64,000 bases of DNA from Bog-473 sp963782415 (GCA_963782415.1 CAWAJT010000004.1:620001-684000), one strand, 5' to 3'. Positions 8,294-17,792 are shown, counted from the first letter of the stretch. Translations and numbers: made by a program. Notes: generated from the letters alone by a model not told the origin.

Positions 8294-9937
8294 TCACGCA
8301 CCCATCCGCTGCAAGAGCATCACGCCCGAGGGCGTACCGCCACCGGAGGTGACGACGGCGGTCCGGGCGTCCTGGACCTGGCGCTCACCAGCGTCGTGGC
8401 GGAGTTGGCTCACTGCTTCGTAGAGAAACCCGAAGCCGTGCGTGCGTCCCTCGGAGAGCTGCCCTCCGTGTGGGTTCACCGGCAGTTCCCCGTCGAGGGC
8501 GATCCGTCGCCCGCCGTCGAGCCAGTCGTAGGCCTCGCCGAATCCACAGAAGCCGAGGCCCTCGATCCACGAGATGGCGTTGAAGGTGAAGCCGTCATAG
8601 ACGAGCGCCAAATCCACTTCGGAGGGCCGCACGCTCGTACGGGTCCAGAGGTGCGCCGCCTGCCCGATGACCTGTGGCTCGTGGGTGAGCGTGTCCTGAT
8701 CCCATGACACACGCTCCAAGATCTGCGTCCCCACAGCCTCAATGCGGACGGCAGGACGAGGAAGGTCGTCGGCGACCGACGCCGCCGACACAATCACGGC
8801 GATCGATCCGTCGCAGGGCACGTCGCAGTCGAACAGGCCGAAGGGAGTGGTGATGGGCCGAGCGGACAGATAGTCGTCCATCGTCATGGGGTCGCGGTAG
8901 ATTGCACGAGGGTTGCGCTCGGCGTTTCGACGGCCGTTCAGCGCGATGAGGCCCAGCATCTCTCGGGGGGCGCCGTAGCGGTGCAGGTACTGGTTGGCGT
9001 TCATGGCGATCCAGTTAGCGGCGGACATGGCGCCGAACGGCGCACGCCACTCCCAAAACGGGCCCGAGACGCGTTCGGCACGCTCGCCGCCGCGGGGCGC
9101 CCGCGCGGCAAGCGTGGCAAAGGTGGACTCCCAGACCGTGCGAAAGCACAGGACGTGCCGGCACAGTCCAGAGGCAACCGCCAACGCCGCAGCGATGATC
9201 GAACCACCGGGCCCGGGCAGGTCGCCTCCACCGTTTATCCAGGTTGGATGGATGCGCAGGGCCTCCTCCACGGCGCTGGCGCCACCTTCACTCATACCGC
9301 CGGCGCTCGCTCCGGGGTAGGTGGACAGCCCGTCGATGTCGTCGATCGTCAGCCCGGCGTCGGCGATCGCCTCCAGGCAGGCGTCGACGGCGAGAGACAG
9401 GGGATCGACCATGAGACGGCGGCCGAACCGCGAGCGTCCAATACCGCTGAGAACGGCCCGATGTTCGAAGCGGTCGTCGCTCAACGGAGCCCGGGGGAGC
9501 GGCCGCACCGGCTCTTTGACCCGGTCGACCGGGTCGACCCTGCCTGTCAGCGCGAAAAGGGGAAGCCACACGTCCTCGTGGTGGTCGAACCTGACCGCCA
9601 CCTCGTGGCCGATCGCGACATCGGACGGCTCGCAGTCGACGATGTTGGTCGTCAGATGGACGCGAGGATCTTCCGCCAAGGCGACATTGGCGATGACGTA
9701 GGGCGGAACCAAGCCAGGCAGCCATTGATGGGCGTTGACCGTGAGCCCGACGATGGTGCCGCGGCCCGACACTGCGATCGGCTTCGAGGACCGGCTCCGG
9801 CAGTAGGGGCAGATGGGCACCGGTGGGTGCACCAGCTGGCCACAGTCATCACAGCCCTGCACACGCAGCGTGTCGTCGGCACCGGAAGTCCAGAACCACT
9901 CGTTGGCTGGAGACAGCTCCGGGAGCGGTCGCGTCAC
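8294..9937 (-). CDS. Fusion of DUF35 zinc-ribbon/OB-fold domain with thiolase-like (Ltp2/SCP-x) domain
   Basis: A ~547-residue two-domain protein. Residues ~10-135 form a DUF35 acyl-CoA-binding module: a four-Cys zinc ribbon (GCDDCGQ...ICPYC) followed by an OB-fold strand set (GRGTIVGLTVNAHQWLPG). Residues ~150-547 form a thiolase-fold domain starting AVLSGIGRSRFGRR and ending with the NPHGGQLSEGRTHG loop and a GGGTPSG C-terminal strand, like lipid-transfer-protein aldolases. In actinobacterial sterol side-chain degradation Ltp2 needs a DUF35 partner for retro-aldol cleavage; here both are in one chain. I chose GTG 9937 because an open extension upstream (to 10354) has no family character and crosses the divergent promoter. 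The TetR gene follows on the same strand. Confidence 0.87.
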   Translation of the reverse strand: MTRPLPELSPANEWFWTSGADDTLRVQGCDDCGQLVHPPVPICPYCRSRSSKPIAVSGRGTIVGLTVNAHQWLPGLVPPYVIANVALAEDPRVHLTTNIVDCEPSDVAIGHEVAVRFDHHEDVWLPLFALTGRVDPVDRVKEPVRPLPRAPLSDDRFEHRAVLSGIGRSRFGRRLMVDPLSLAVDACLEAIADAGLTIDDIDGLSTYPGASAGGMSEGGASAVEEALRIHPTWINGGGDLPGPGGSIIAAALAVASGLCRHVLCFRTVWESTFATLAARAPRGGERAERVSGPFWEWRAPFGAMSAANWIAMNANQYLHRYGAPREMLGLIALNGRRNAERNPRAIYRDPMTMDDYLSARPITTPFGLFDCDVPCDGSIAVIVSAASVADDLPRPAVRIEAVGTQILERVSWDQDTLTHEPQVIGQAAHLWTRTSVRPSEVDLALVYDGFTFNAISWIEGLGFCGFGEAYDWLDGGRRIALDGELPVNPHGGQLSEGRTHGFGFLYEAVSQLRHDAGERQVQDARTAVVTSGGGTPSGVMLLQRMGA

Positions 9938-9962
9938 CCTCCCGCTCTCCCGCACCGAGTAT

Positions 9963-9976
9963 TGACATCGACGTCG
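9963..9976 (-). promoter_or_regulatory. Shared 14-bp operator motif, copy 1
   Basis: Read on the minus strand it is CGACGTCGATGTCA, 13 of 14 bases matching the window-wide consensus TGACGTCGATGTCA. It lies about 26 bases upstream of the DUF35-thiolase start, where a repressor could block transcription. It shares the divergent intergenic space with copy 2. Confidence 0.6.
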
Positions 9977-10146
9977 TAATCGAACATCGGCTGTCATGAT
10001 ACGCATCCGGGCCGCGGGTCTCGTTCTGGCTGGCCGGGAGGGGCTCGATGCGAACCTACCGGGGTTGGTGCCGGAGCCGAACCCACCCCCGGATGTCCAC
10101 TCGCTTCGAATCCTGATTGTGCGAGAAGACGCCCTGGCCCTAATAT

Positions 10147-10160
10147 TGACGTCAATGTTG
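10147..10160 (+). promoter_or_regulatory. Shared 14-bp operator motif, copy 2
   Basis: TGACGTCAATGTTG, ending 6 bases before the chosen ATG of the amidohydrolase at 10167. The AT-rich flank (taatat) and the closeness to the start suggest that it overlaps the promoter or the leader. Confidence 0.6.
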
Positions 10161-10166
10161 AAGGAT

Positions 10167-11315
10167 ATGCTCGTGGTCGACGCCGATTCCCACTGGTCCG
10201 AACCTCCCGACCTCTTCACGAGTCGTGCGCCGGCCGAATTCAAGGACAGGGTCCCCCGCGTCGAAGAGGTTGACGGCCAGCAGACCTGGGTCTTCGACGG
10301 CCATCCGATGGGCCGGTTCAGCGCCGGAGGCGTTATCGGACGCGATGGCACCAAGGAGAGTGCACATCGGGCGCTGATGGAGTGGGATTTCTACGAGATC
10401 CACGTCGGCGCCTATGACCCACAGGTGCGATTGGGCGTCCTCGACGAGTGCGGCATTGACGCCCAGGTCATCTTCCCGAGCACCATCGGCCTGGGCGGGC
10501 AGGACCTCGGCATGGTGGACGATCCTGCGCTGCGCCGGCTCGCCATCGAGATCTACAACGACGGCATGGCCGAGATCCAGGCGGATTCGGGAAACCGCTT
10601 GCTCCCGATGCCGATCATGCCAGCGTGGAACGTGGACGAGTGCGTGCAAGAGGCAAACCGGGTCGCCGGGCTCGGAGCCCGTGGCGTGAACATGACGTCT
10701 GACCCGCAGGACCTGGGCGCGCCGGACCTGGCCAACCGAGCCTGGGACCCCTTTTGGGAAGTGTGCGCGGACCGACAGTTGCCGGTGCACTTTCACATCG
10801 GCGCCAGCGTGACGGGCATGACGTTCTACGGCAAGTATCCGTGGGAGTCGCACGCCGACAACACGAAATTGGCGATCGGCGGAACACTGCTCTTCATCGG
10901 CAACGCCCGCGTCGTCACAAATCTGATCCTGGCCGGGATCTTCGACCGCCACCCCACCCTCAAGGCCGTCTCGGTGGAGAGCGGCGTCGGTTGGATCCCG
11001 TTCATCCTTGAGGCGCTCGACTACGAGATGTCAGAGAACGCCCCACCCGAGCTCGCCGCCATGAGCAAAATGCCATCCGAATACTTTCGGAGCAACCTGT
11101 ACGCAACCTTTTGGTTTGAGAACAACAGAAACAAGCTCCCTGACCTGATCGAAGCGGTCGGAGAGGACAACATTCTCTTCGAGACGGACTTCCCGCATCC
11201 GACGTGCCTCTATCCGAGCCCTCTCGAGAGCGTCGAGGCAAAGATGCAAACGCTGTCACACGACGTTCGCCGTAAGATCTTTGGCGAGAATGCGCGCACC
11301 CTCTACAGACTCTGA
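10167..11315 (+). CDS. Amidohydrolase-family (amidohydro_2) protein
   Basis: A ~382-residue TIM-barrel amidohydrolase. The first strand carries the metal-binding motif VVDADSHWSEP. An internal VHFHIGASVTGM segment and the late NILFETDFPHPTCLYPSP segment carry further His and Asp ligands. I chose ATG 10167 (MLVVDADSH) because the family motif follows at once; ATG 10155 and a longer open stretch from 9996 run through the operator and the divergent promoter. MmsA starts 17 bases downstream, so the two are probably one transcript. Substrate unknown; a decarboxylase or hydrolase role in the same catabolic route is possible. Confidence 0.85.
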   Translation: MLVVDADSHWSEPPDLFTSRAPAEFKDRVPRVEEVDGQQTWVFDGHPMGRFSAGGVIGRDGTKESAHRALMEWDFYEIHVGAYDPQVRLGVLDECGIDAQVIFPSTIGLGGQDLGMVDDPALRRLAIEIYNDGMAEIQADSGNRLLPMPIMPAWNVDECVQEANRVAGLGARGVNMTSDPQDLGAPDLANRAWDPFWEVCADRQLPVHFHIGASVTGMTFYGKYPWESHADNTKLAIGGTLLFIGNARVVTNLILAGIFDRHPTLKAVSVESGVGWIPFILEALDYEMSENAPPELAAMSKMPSEYFRSNLYATFWFENNRNKLPDLIEAVGEDNILFETDFPHPTCLYPSPLESVEAKMQTLSHDVRRKIFGENARTLYRL

Positions 11316-11331
11316 GTCGGCCGGCTCCGGC

Positions 11332-12817
11332 ATGCGACAGATTGGACATTGGATTGCGGGGCGCGCCGTGCCGGGTGACTCCGGTCGCACGGCACCTGTC
11401 TATGACCCTGCTATCGGGCGGCAGGTCTCTCAGGTCGCCTTGGCATCATCAGTCGAGGTCGACAGAGTGGTCGCGTCGGCGGTCGAGGCATCGCACAGTT
11501 GGCGGTTCTCGTCTCTGACGCGGCGTACCAGCCTGCTCTTCCGACTGCGTGAGCTCCTCGACGCCAACCGCGACCAACTCGCCGCCGTCGTGACCAGGGA
11601 GCACGGCAAGGTACGCGAGGACGCGCTCGGCGAGGTTGCCCGCGGCATTGAGAACGTCGAGTTCGCCTGCGGCATCCCGAACCTCCTCAAGGGCCCCTCC
11701 AAATTCTGAGGTGTCCACGGGCATTGACATCCGCACGATCCTGGAGCCCATGGGGGTTGTGGCGGGGATCACCCCGTTCAACTTTCCCGTGATGGTGCCG
11801 CTGTGGATGATGGCCAACGCCATTGCCTGCGGCAACTGCTTCGTTCTGAAGCCGTCGGAGAAGGATCCGTCTGCCTCGCTGATCCTGGCCGACATGGTTC
11901 AGCAAGCGGGTTTTCCCGACGGTGTAGTCAACGTCGTGCAAGGTGACCATGAGGCGGTGGAGTCCCTGTTGGCCCACCCCGACGTGGCCGCGATCTCGTT
12001 CGTGGGAAGCACGCCGGTGGCGCGCCACATCTACGAGACAGGGACGCGAAACGGCAAACGGGTGCAAGCGCTCGGCGGGGCAAAGAATCACATGGTCGTG
12101 CTGCCTGACGCCGATACCGAGGCGGCCGCTGACGCTGCCATCTCGGCCGCGTACGGATCCGCTGGCGAGCGCTGCATGTCCATCTCCGTCGTCGTCGCCG
12201 TCGGTGCGTCGGCCGACCCGCTGATCGAGGCTATTGCAAGACGGATTCCCGACGTGGTGGTCGGTGCCGGTGACGACGAGAGTTCCATGATGGGACCGCT
12301 CATCACCTTGGAGCATCGTGACCGCGTACGGTCCTACGTCGAGCGCGCCGCAGACGAGGGAGCGAAGGTCGTCGTTGACGGTTCGATCGCCGTGGACAGC
12401 CCCGGTTTCTTCATTGGTTGCTCGCTCCTCGACGACGTCAAGCCAGGCATGCGCGCCTATGACGACGAGATCTTCGGGCCGGTGCTCAGCGTGGTCCGGG
12501 TCCCGACGTTCGATGAGGCCGTGACACTGGTGAACGAGAACCCTTACGGCAACGGTACGGCACTCTTCACCCGGGACGGCGGCATGGCCCGACGTTTTGA
12601 GCGAGAGGTCCAGGTAGGGATGGTCGGCATCAATGTCCCGGTACCGGTTCCTGTGGCGTCGCACTCTTTCGGCGGCTGGAAGGCGTCGATCTTCGGTGAC
12701 TCGTCCATCTACGGTCCCGACGGGATCCGTTTTTACACGCGTCCGAAGGTGGTGACGTCGCGTTGGCCCGAGACCGGTCCGAGCGCCGTGGATCTGCGCT
12801 TCCCGACCAACCGCTGA
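11332..12817 (+). pseudogene. mmsA: Methylmalonate-semialdehyde dehydrogenase (CoA-acylating), frame broken by one base
   Basis: MmsA converts methylmalonate semialdehyde (or malonate semialdehyde) with CoA and NAD to propionyl-CoA (or acetyl-CoA), the last steps of valine and isobutyrate breakdown. Family hallmarks are GIENVEFACGIPNLLKG, the VVAGITPFNFPVMVPLWM block, ALGGAKNHMVV in place of the ELGGK of other aldehyde dehydrogenases, and the active-site Cys in GSAGERCMS. The start at ATG 11332 gives MRQIGHWIAGR. After LLKGPS the written frame hits a TGA; skipping one base in 11694-11703 (CCCCTCCAAA) restores the normal VSTGIDIRTI continuation to 12817. Apart from this break the gene is full length. 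It follows the amidohydrolase closely and is probably governed by operator copy 2. Confidence 0.87.
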
Positions 12818-12951
12818 CCAGAGCCACCCCGCGGGCGACGGCCCGGCCCACTGGCATCGTGCTCCGCGGCGTGGTGAAATTCCCCTTGCACTGGGCCGCC
12901 AGGTGGCCGGGTGGCCCCCATTGGGGTGACGGGTCGCTCGGTAGAGATCTA

Positions 12952-12965
12952 TGACATTGATGTCA
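12952..12965 (+). promoter_or_regulatory. Shared 14-bp operator motif, copy 3
   Basis: TGACATTGATGTCA, the most symmetric copy (TGACAT and ATGTCA half-sites around TG). It ends 26 bases before the amidohydrolase start at 12992, in an AT-rich patch between GC-rich flanks. Confidence 0.65.
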
Positions 12966-12991
12966 TAGTCAAAATTGCGTATGCTGATGGC

Positions 12992-14191
12992 ATGCCGAAA
13001 GTTTGCGATTTCCCAGTCTTCGACGCCGACAACCACTTCTACGAGACCAGGGACTCGTTCACGAGACACCTGCCCGATCGGTACAAGAACGCCATCGATT
13101 ACGTCGAGCTGCACGGCCGGACGAAGATCATGATCCGGGGGACCGTCAGCGAGTACATCCCGAATCCGACCTTCGAGGTCGTGGCCAGGCCCGGCGCCCA
13201 AGAGGAGTACTTCCGCAACGGCAATCCCGAGGGGAAGACATACCGTGAAATCATCGGGGAGCCCATGCGGAGCATTCCGGCCTTCCAGCACCCCGGGCCC
13301 CGGATCGAGGTCATGGACGAGCTCGGCGTCGACAGGTCGCTCATGTTCCCGACACTCGCCAGCCTGCTCGAAGAGCGCATGCGCGACGATCCGGAGCTGA
13401 CCCATGCGGCGATCCACTCGCTGAACGAGTGGATGTACGAGGAATGGCAATTCAATTACGAGGATCGGATCTTCGCAACGCCGGTCATCACCCTCCCTAT
13501 CGTCGAGAAGGCGATCGAGGAATTGGAGTGGTGTGTCGAGCGCGGCGCCAAGACCGTGCTCATCCGTCCCGCTCCCGCGCCGGGGTACCGAGGCTCCCGT
13601 TCATTCGGCTATCCCGAGTTCGACCCGTTCTGGAAGGCAGTGGTGGACGCCGACATCCTTGTGTCGATGCATTCCTCTGACAGCGGCTACGCCCGGTACA
13701 CCAGCGACTGGACGGGTCCGAGCGAGATGCTGCCCTTCAGGTTGGATGCGTTCACCTACATGACTGGTGGCCACCGGCCGATCCAGGACACCATGGCGGC
13801 GTTTCTCTGCCACGGCGTGTTCGCCCGCTTCCCCGACCTCCGGATTGCCTCAATTGAGGCAGGGGGCGAATGGATCAGGGGATTCGTCAACCACCTCGGT
13901 GACACCTACAAGAAGATGCCCCACGCCTTCGACGGTGACCCCGTTGCGCAGTTCAAGCACAATGTCTACGTGAGCCCGTTCCACGAGGATGACCTGGGAG
14001 AGATCATCGATGTCATCGGCGCGGACCACGTGTTGTTCGGATCCGATTGGCCGCACCCCGAGGGGCTGGCCGAGCCCTGCAGCTATGTGGACCACCTTCC
14101 CGACGGTCTGTCCGACCAGGAGGTCCGCAACATCATGGGCGGCAACCTGGCACGGATCATGCGCGTCGAGCAGTTAGCGGCTGCTGTCTGA
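12992..14191 (+). CDS. Amidohydrolase-family (amidohydro_2) protein
   Basis: A 399-residue TIM-barrel amidohydrolase starting MPKVCDFPVFDADNHFYE, with the metal-binding Asp/His at the first strand and the late VLFGSDWPHPEGL motif near the C-terminus. It is closely related along its length to the protein at 46309: both share FDADNH, GRTKI, SEYIPNPTF-type and MDELG(V/I)DR segments and the FPTLASLLEER-type stretch. The two are probably a recent duplication or have closely related substrates. ATG 12992 is favoured because the family motif begins directly after it and operator copy 3 sits just upstream. An enoyl-CoA hydratase follows 99 bases later. Confidence 0.87.
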   Translation: MPKVCDFPVFDADNHFYETRDSFTRHLPDRYKNAIDYVELHGRTKIMIRGTVSEYIPNPTFEVVARPGAQEEYFRNGNPEGKTYREIIGEPMRSIPAFQHPGPRIEVMDELGVDRSLMFPTLASLLEERMRDDPELTHAAIHSLNEWMYEEWQFNYEDRIFATPVITLPIVEKAIEELEWCVERGAKTVLIRPAPAPGYRGSRSFGYPEFDPFWKAVVDADILVSMHSSDSGYARYTSDWTGPSEMLPFRLDAFTYMTGGHRPIQDTMAAFLCHGVFARFPDLRIASIEAGGEWIRGFVNHLGDTYKKMPHAFDGDPVAQFKHNVYVSPFHEDDLGEIIDVIGADHVLFGSDWPHPEGLAEPCSYVDHLPDGLSDQEVRNIMGGNLARIMRVEQLAAAV

Positions 14192-14290
14192 TCGGGCGGC
14201 AGCTTTCCCGGCCGTATCCGCCGCCAACATGCGTCGGAGCGGCTTCTAACACTAGGGTCATCCCCGGATCACTCGTCAAGGAGCCGTCGT

Positions 14291-15199
14291 ATGACTGACT
14301 ACAAGTTCGTGCAGTACGAGACGCTGGACTCGGGCAAGGTGGCGCGCATCATGCTCAATCGTCCCGAGGCGCGCAACGCGCAGAACCGCGGCCTGCTCGT
14401 CGAGCTCAACGACGCGTTCCTCGAGGCTGAGGCCGACGACGAGGTCCGGGTCGTCATCCTCGGTGGAATGGGCCCGATGTTCTCATCCGGCCACGACATG
14501 GGGTCCAAGGTGTCCATGGAGGAGGGGATGCCCGGACCCAATCAGCACTACACCCGGAAGATCAACGGTGCGACGCGTAAGGGTGCCGAGAGCCTGATGC
14601 TGCAGGAGTGGCACTACTACTTCGAGAACACTCGACGTTGGCGGAATCTGCGCAAGATCACCATCGGGCAGGCACACGGAGACGTCTACGCCGCGGGGCT
14701 CATGCTGCTTTGGGCCTGCGATCTGATCGTCTGCGCCGAGGGAACCCGCTTTGCTGACGTCGTTGGTACCCGTCTGGGCATGTGCGGGACCGAGTACTTC
14801 GCGCACCCGTGGGAGTTCGGTCCTCGCAAGGCGAAGGAACTCCTTCTCACGGGAGACTCCATCGACGCCGAGGAGGCACACGGCCTGGGCATGGTCAGCA
14901 AGATCTTTCCCGCCGACGAGCTGACGCAGAGGACCCAGGAATTCGCCGAGCGGATCGCCGTGCTGCCGTCCGTCACGTCGTTACTCGTGAAGGAGGCCGT
15001 GAATCAGAGCGTCGACAACATGGGGTTCTACAACGCACTCAATGCCTGCTTCACCTTGCACGAGTTGAATCACTCCCATTGGGCCCAGGTCAACGACGAC
15101 GGGTACCCAGTCGCCAAGGAAGACAGTGGCCTACCGAACTGGAAGAACGCGCCGCCGATTGTGCCGGCGGTGAAGGACAAGGTCCGGGCGGACTCCTGA
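14291..15199 (+). CDS. Enoyl-CoA hydratase/isomerase family protein
   Basis: A 302-residue crotonase-fold protein with AGGAGCC-type spacing (caaggagccgtcgtATG). Visible parts are the early VARIMLNRPEARNAQN block, the oxyanion-hole segment SSGHDMGS and the second half LMLLWACDLIVCAEGTRF followed by ADVVGTRLGMCG. It is longer than classic EchA proteins (~260 residues) because of an inserted stretch around residues 75-110 and an extended C-terminus, as in a broadly distributed actinobacterial subgroup. It is expected to hydrate or isomerise an enoyl-CoA. It lies between an amidohydrolase and the double TetR regulator, all on the same strand. Confidence 0.88.
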   Translation: MTDYKFVQYETLDSGKVARIMLNRPEARNAQNRGLLVELNDAFLEAEADDEVRVVILGGMGPMFSSGHDMGSKVSMEEGMPGPNQHYTRKINGATRKGAESLMLQEWHYYFENTRRWRNLRKITIGQAHGDVYAAGLMLLWACDLIVCAEGTRFADVVGTRLGMCGTEYFAHPWEFGPRKAKELLLTGDSIDAEEAHGLGMVSKIFPADELTQRTQEFAERIAVLPSVTSLLVKEAVNQSVDNMGFYNALNACFTLHELNHSHWAQVNDDGYPVAKEDSGLPNWKNAPPIVPAVKDKVRADS

Positions 15200-15214
15200 C
15201 CGGAGGGCGAGCGC

Positions 15215-15226
15215 GTCACCGGTGAC
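15215..15226. promoter_or_regulatory. Perfect 12-bp palindrome upstream of the tandem TetR gene
   Basis: GTCACCGGTGAC lies 16 bases after the enoyl-CoA hydratase stop and ~60 bases before the TetR start. It could be an autoregulatory operator or part of a weak terminator; the sequence alone does not decide. Confidence 0.35.
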
Positions 15227-15288
15227 ACCCGGGAGGGGTGGCCCGCGGCTGCCCGGACTGCGGGCGCACACGTGATGGCGCGGGACTG

Positions 15289-16650
15289 ATGGCGCGGGAC
15301 GCCAATGCCTCGACGGCCGAGTCGGCTGAAGACCGTGTCGAACCGGTGACGCGGCGGGCACCATTCTCGGACAACCCGCTCGTCGGCGCGCGAGGGCAGC
15401 GAACCCGGCAGCGGATCATCGATGCGGCGCTCCTTCTCTTCGGTGACGAGGGGTATCACCAGACAAGCGTGGCCCGTATCAGTGAGCAGGCCACATGCTC
15501 ACGCGTCGCCTTCTACCAGTACTTCTCCAGCAAAGACGACGTGTTCGCCAGCTTGGCGGGCCAGGTTGCGCGTGCTATCAGTGCATCCACGGAGGCGATC
15601 GAGCCGCTCTCGCCAGAACCCGGCGGGTGGGACGCCCTGCGGGCCTGGGTCGGCCGGTACGGGGACATTCACGAGCACTATGGGCCCATCTTCCAGGCAC
15701 TGCCCGCAGCTCTTGCCGAAGACCACAAGACCATCGCCGCTGCGGTGCGGCTCCGGGACGAAACCGTGGACAGGCTGCGCTCGAGGTTGTCTTTTGGTGA
15801 CCAACCGGTGCGCAATCTCAATGCCTTGCTCTCACTGCTCCTGGCCTGTCTCCGGCGGACGCTCGACAATGCAGCCGTCCTGCGGTTGTTCGCACCATCG
15901 GACTATTCGAGAGAGCGGGTTGAGGTTGCCTTCACTGACGTGATGCACCGGGCGCTCTTCGGACTCAATGCGGTCAATGTGCACGTTGTCGACCGGCCCC
16001 ATCCGCCACGCTTGGATTTCGGACCGGTCACGCGGGAAATGTTGGCAAAGGAAGAAGCGATCCGATCCAACGCCGAGCAACCCCCCGCCCTCAAGGCGTT
16101 GATGGAACATGGCCGTGCGGTGTTCGTTCGCCGCGGTTATCACGCCACCCGCGTCGACGACTTGGCCGACGCGGCCGGCGTCTCGCACGGTGTCTTCTAC
16201 CGCTACTTCGAGAACAAGGATCAGCTGGCGATCGTCCTCACGGTGCAGGCGATGCGGGTCGTGGCCGATGCTTTCGTCGACATTCCCGACCTCACGACGG
16301 ACGACGCAACTGATCTCCGGCGATGGCTGCGGCGGTACAACGCCGCGCAGGCGGGTGAGGCCGCCATGATCCGCGTCTGGGTCGACGCTGCTCTGGAAGA
16401 TGCCCGCCTCCGTTCAGTCTCGGCGTCCTCGCTCGATTGGGGACGCCGGCGGATGGTCCGCATCCTGGCTGCACGCGGTTGCGGTGACATCGATGTCGAG
16501 GCTGTGGTGATGGTGGCACTTCTCGGTGCGTTCGGCGCCCAACCGATGTCGGGTCCGACAGTCGATGCAGCGGCCGACATCATCCGGCGGGGGGTCCTGG
16601 GTCAACGTCCCTTCGGCGCCGCGCGCCAGGGGTCGCAGGAGAAGCGGTGA
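15289..16650 (+). CDS. Tandem (double-domain) TetR-family regulator
   Basis: A single ~453-residue chain with two complete TetR DNA-binding domains. The first (QRTRQRIIDAALLLFGDEGY ... CSRVAFYQYFSSKDDVFASL) is near residues 25-75; the second (KALMEHGRAVFVRRGYHATR ... VSHGVFYRYFENKDQLAIVL) is near residues 250-300. Each is followed by a helical ligand-binding-type region. Normal TetR proteins are ~200 residues and dimeric; a fused pair could bind DNA as a covalent pseudo-dimer or recognise two half-sites. ATG 15289 gives MARDANAST; GTG 15238 is an in-frame alternative. It stands just before the liv operon and its operator copy, so it may regulate transport and the wider regulon. Confidence 0.88.
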   Translation: MARDANASTAESAEDRVEPVTRRAPFSDNPLVGARGQRTRQRIIDAALLLFGDEGYHQTSVARISEQATCSRVAFYQYFSSKDDVFASLAGQVARAISASTEAIEPLSPEPGGWDALRAWVGRYGDIHEHYGPIFQALPAALAEDHKTIAAAVRLRDETVDRLRSRLSFGDQPVRNLNALLSLLLACLRRTLDNAAVLRLFAPSDYSRERVEVAFTDVMHRALFGLNAVNVHVVDRPHPPRLDFGPVTREMLAKEEAIRSNAEQPPALKALMEHGRAVFVRRGYHATRVDDLADAAGVSHGVFYRYFENKDQLAIVLTVQAMRVVADAFVDIPDLTTDDATDLRRWLRRYNAAQAGEAAMIRVWVDAALEDARLRSVSASSLDWGRRRMVRILAARGCGDIDVEAVVMVALLGAFGAQPMSGPTVDAAADIIRRGVLGQRPFGAARQGSQEKR

Positions 16651-16723
16651 CGATCCTTGGTCCCAGCTCAACCACCATTTCTGCGGTTGTGCACGAGGGC
16701 GTCCACGTCGTTAGTATCTGAAT

Positions 16724-16737
16724 CGACGTCGATGTCA
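16724..16737 (+). promoter_or_regulatory. Shared 14-bp operator motif, copy 4
   Basis: CGACGTCGATGTCA, identical to the minus-strand reading of copy 1. It ends 44 bases before livH and is the only clear regulatory candidate for the liv operon. Confidence 0.65.
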
Positions 16738-16781
16738 GAAACGCCCCGGCGGAGCCGGCCGGTGAGAAGGGGTCCGCAGGA

Positions 16782-17792
16782 ATGCTCCAATTCGTGATCG
16801 CCGGACTTGTGCTGGGAGGGATCTATGCGATCGCCTCCGCCGGCCTGGTCATCACCTACACGGCCTCGGGCATTCTGAACTTCGCCTTCGGTGCGATCGC
16901 ATTCTTCATCGCTCGCTTTTACTACTACCTCAATACGCAACACGGCTGGTCAATCCTCCCAGCGGCGATCCTGTCCATTGGGGTCGCGGCGCCGGCCCTC
17001 GGCGTACTGCTGTACGTCATCCTCTTCCGACACCTGCGCCTTTCGTCCCCGATGATCAAGGTGGTCGCCACCATCGGCCTCCTGGTAGCGATTCCCTCAC
17101 TGGCGACCTTGATCTTCGGGAACGAAGCCATCAATGCGGCTCCTGGGTTAGCGCCTCAGCCGGTCGCCGTCTATCAATTCCTCGGCGTCCCCGTGACGCT
17201 GGACCAGGTCATCGTCTACATCTGTGTCGTCGTGACCGTGGTCGCGGGTGCAGTCATCCTGCGCTACACCGATGTCGGCCTCAAGGTGCGAGCCATGGTC
17301 GACTCCCCGGCGATGACCGACTTGTCGGGCACCAATCCCACGGCGGTATCGGTCGGCGTGTGGGCGGTGAGCACGTTCTTCGCCGGACTGGCTGGCGTGC
17401 TGGCGGCCCCGATCATCGGGCTCGACCCCGTCAACTTCACGCTGCTCATTGCGGCGTCATTCGCCGCCGTTGTGGCGGCGAGGTTGCGCAACCTCCCGGT
17501 GGCCGTCGCGGTTGGCCTGCTCATGGGGATCGCCACCTCCCTGATCCAGCGCTACTTGCCGCCGGCCAGCTCCTGGACCACCGAGATCATCGACGCGGTG
17601 CCGTTCATTGTGATTGCGGTGGTACTGGTCTACGAGCTGATCCGCCGGGGCCGGGTGGGGGAGACCGACGGCTGGGGGGCGCGCTTGACCGGGCTATCAC
17701 GCCGCAGGGGGAGAGTCGCCTGGCGGGATCCACGGAGAACGTCGTGGAGTCGGCGTCCCTCAACGTGGTCGGCCGCTACGCCGGTCCGATAG
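16782..17792 (+). CDS. livH: Branched-chain-amino-acid-type ABC transporter permease LivH
   Basis: Inner-membrane permease of the LivH type, with about eight hydrophobic helices beginning MLQFVIAGLVLGGIYAIASAG and the family motif YTASGILNFAFGAIAF. It works with LivM, LivG, LivF and LivK to import amino acids or, in many actinobacteria, short or branched carboxylates. The last ~45 residues (after VYELIRRGRVGETDG) turn Arg-rich and look unlike a membrane protein tail. The neighbouring frame there reads GGALDRAITPQGESRLAG and leads straight into LivM, so one G lost from the G-run at 17674-17679 may have broken an originally fused LivH-LivM. As written, the gene overlaps livM by 49 bases. Confidence 0.87.
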   Translation: MLQFVIAGLVLGGIYAIASAGLVITYTASGILNFAFGAIAFFIARFYYYLNTQHGWSILPAAILSIGVAAPALGVLLYVILFRHLRLSSPMIKVVATIGLLVAIPSLATLIFGNEAINAAPGLAPQPVAVYQFLGVPVTLDQVIVYICVVVTVVAGAVILRYTDVGLKVRAMVDSPAMTDLSGTNPTAVSVGVWAVSTFFAGLAGVLAAPIIGLDPVNFTLLIAASFAAVVAARLRNLPVAVAVGLLMGIATSLIQRYLPPASSWTTEIIDAVPFIVIAVVLVYELIRRGRVGETDGWGARLTGLSRRRGRVAWRDPRRTSWSRRPSTWSAATPVR

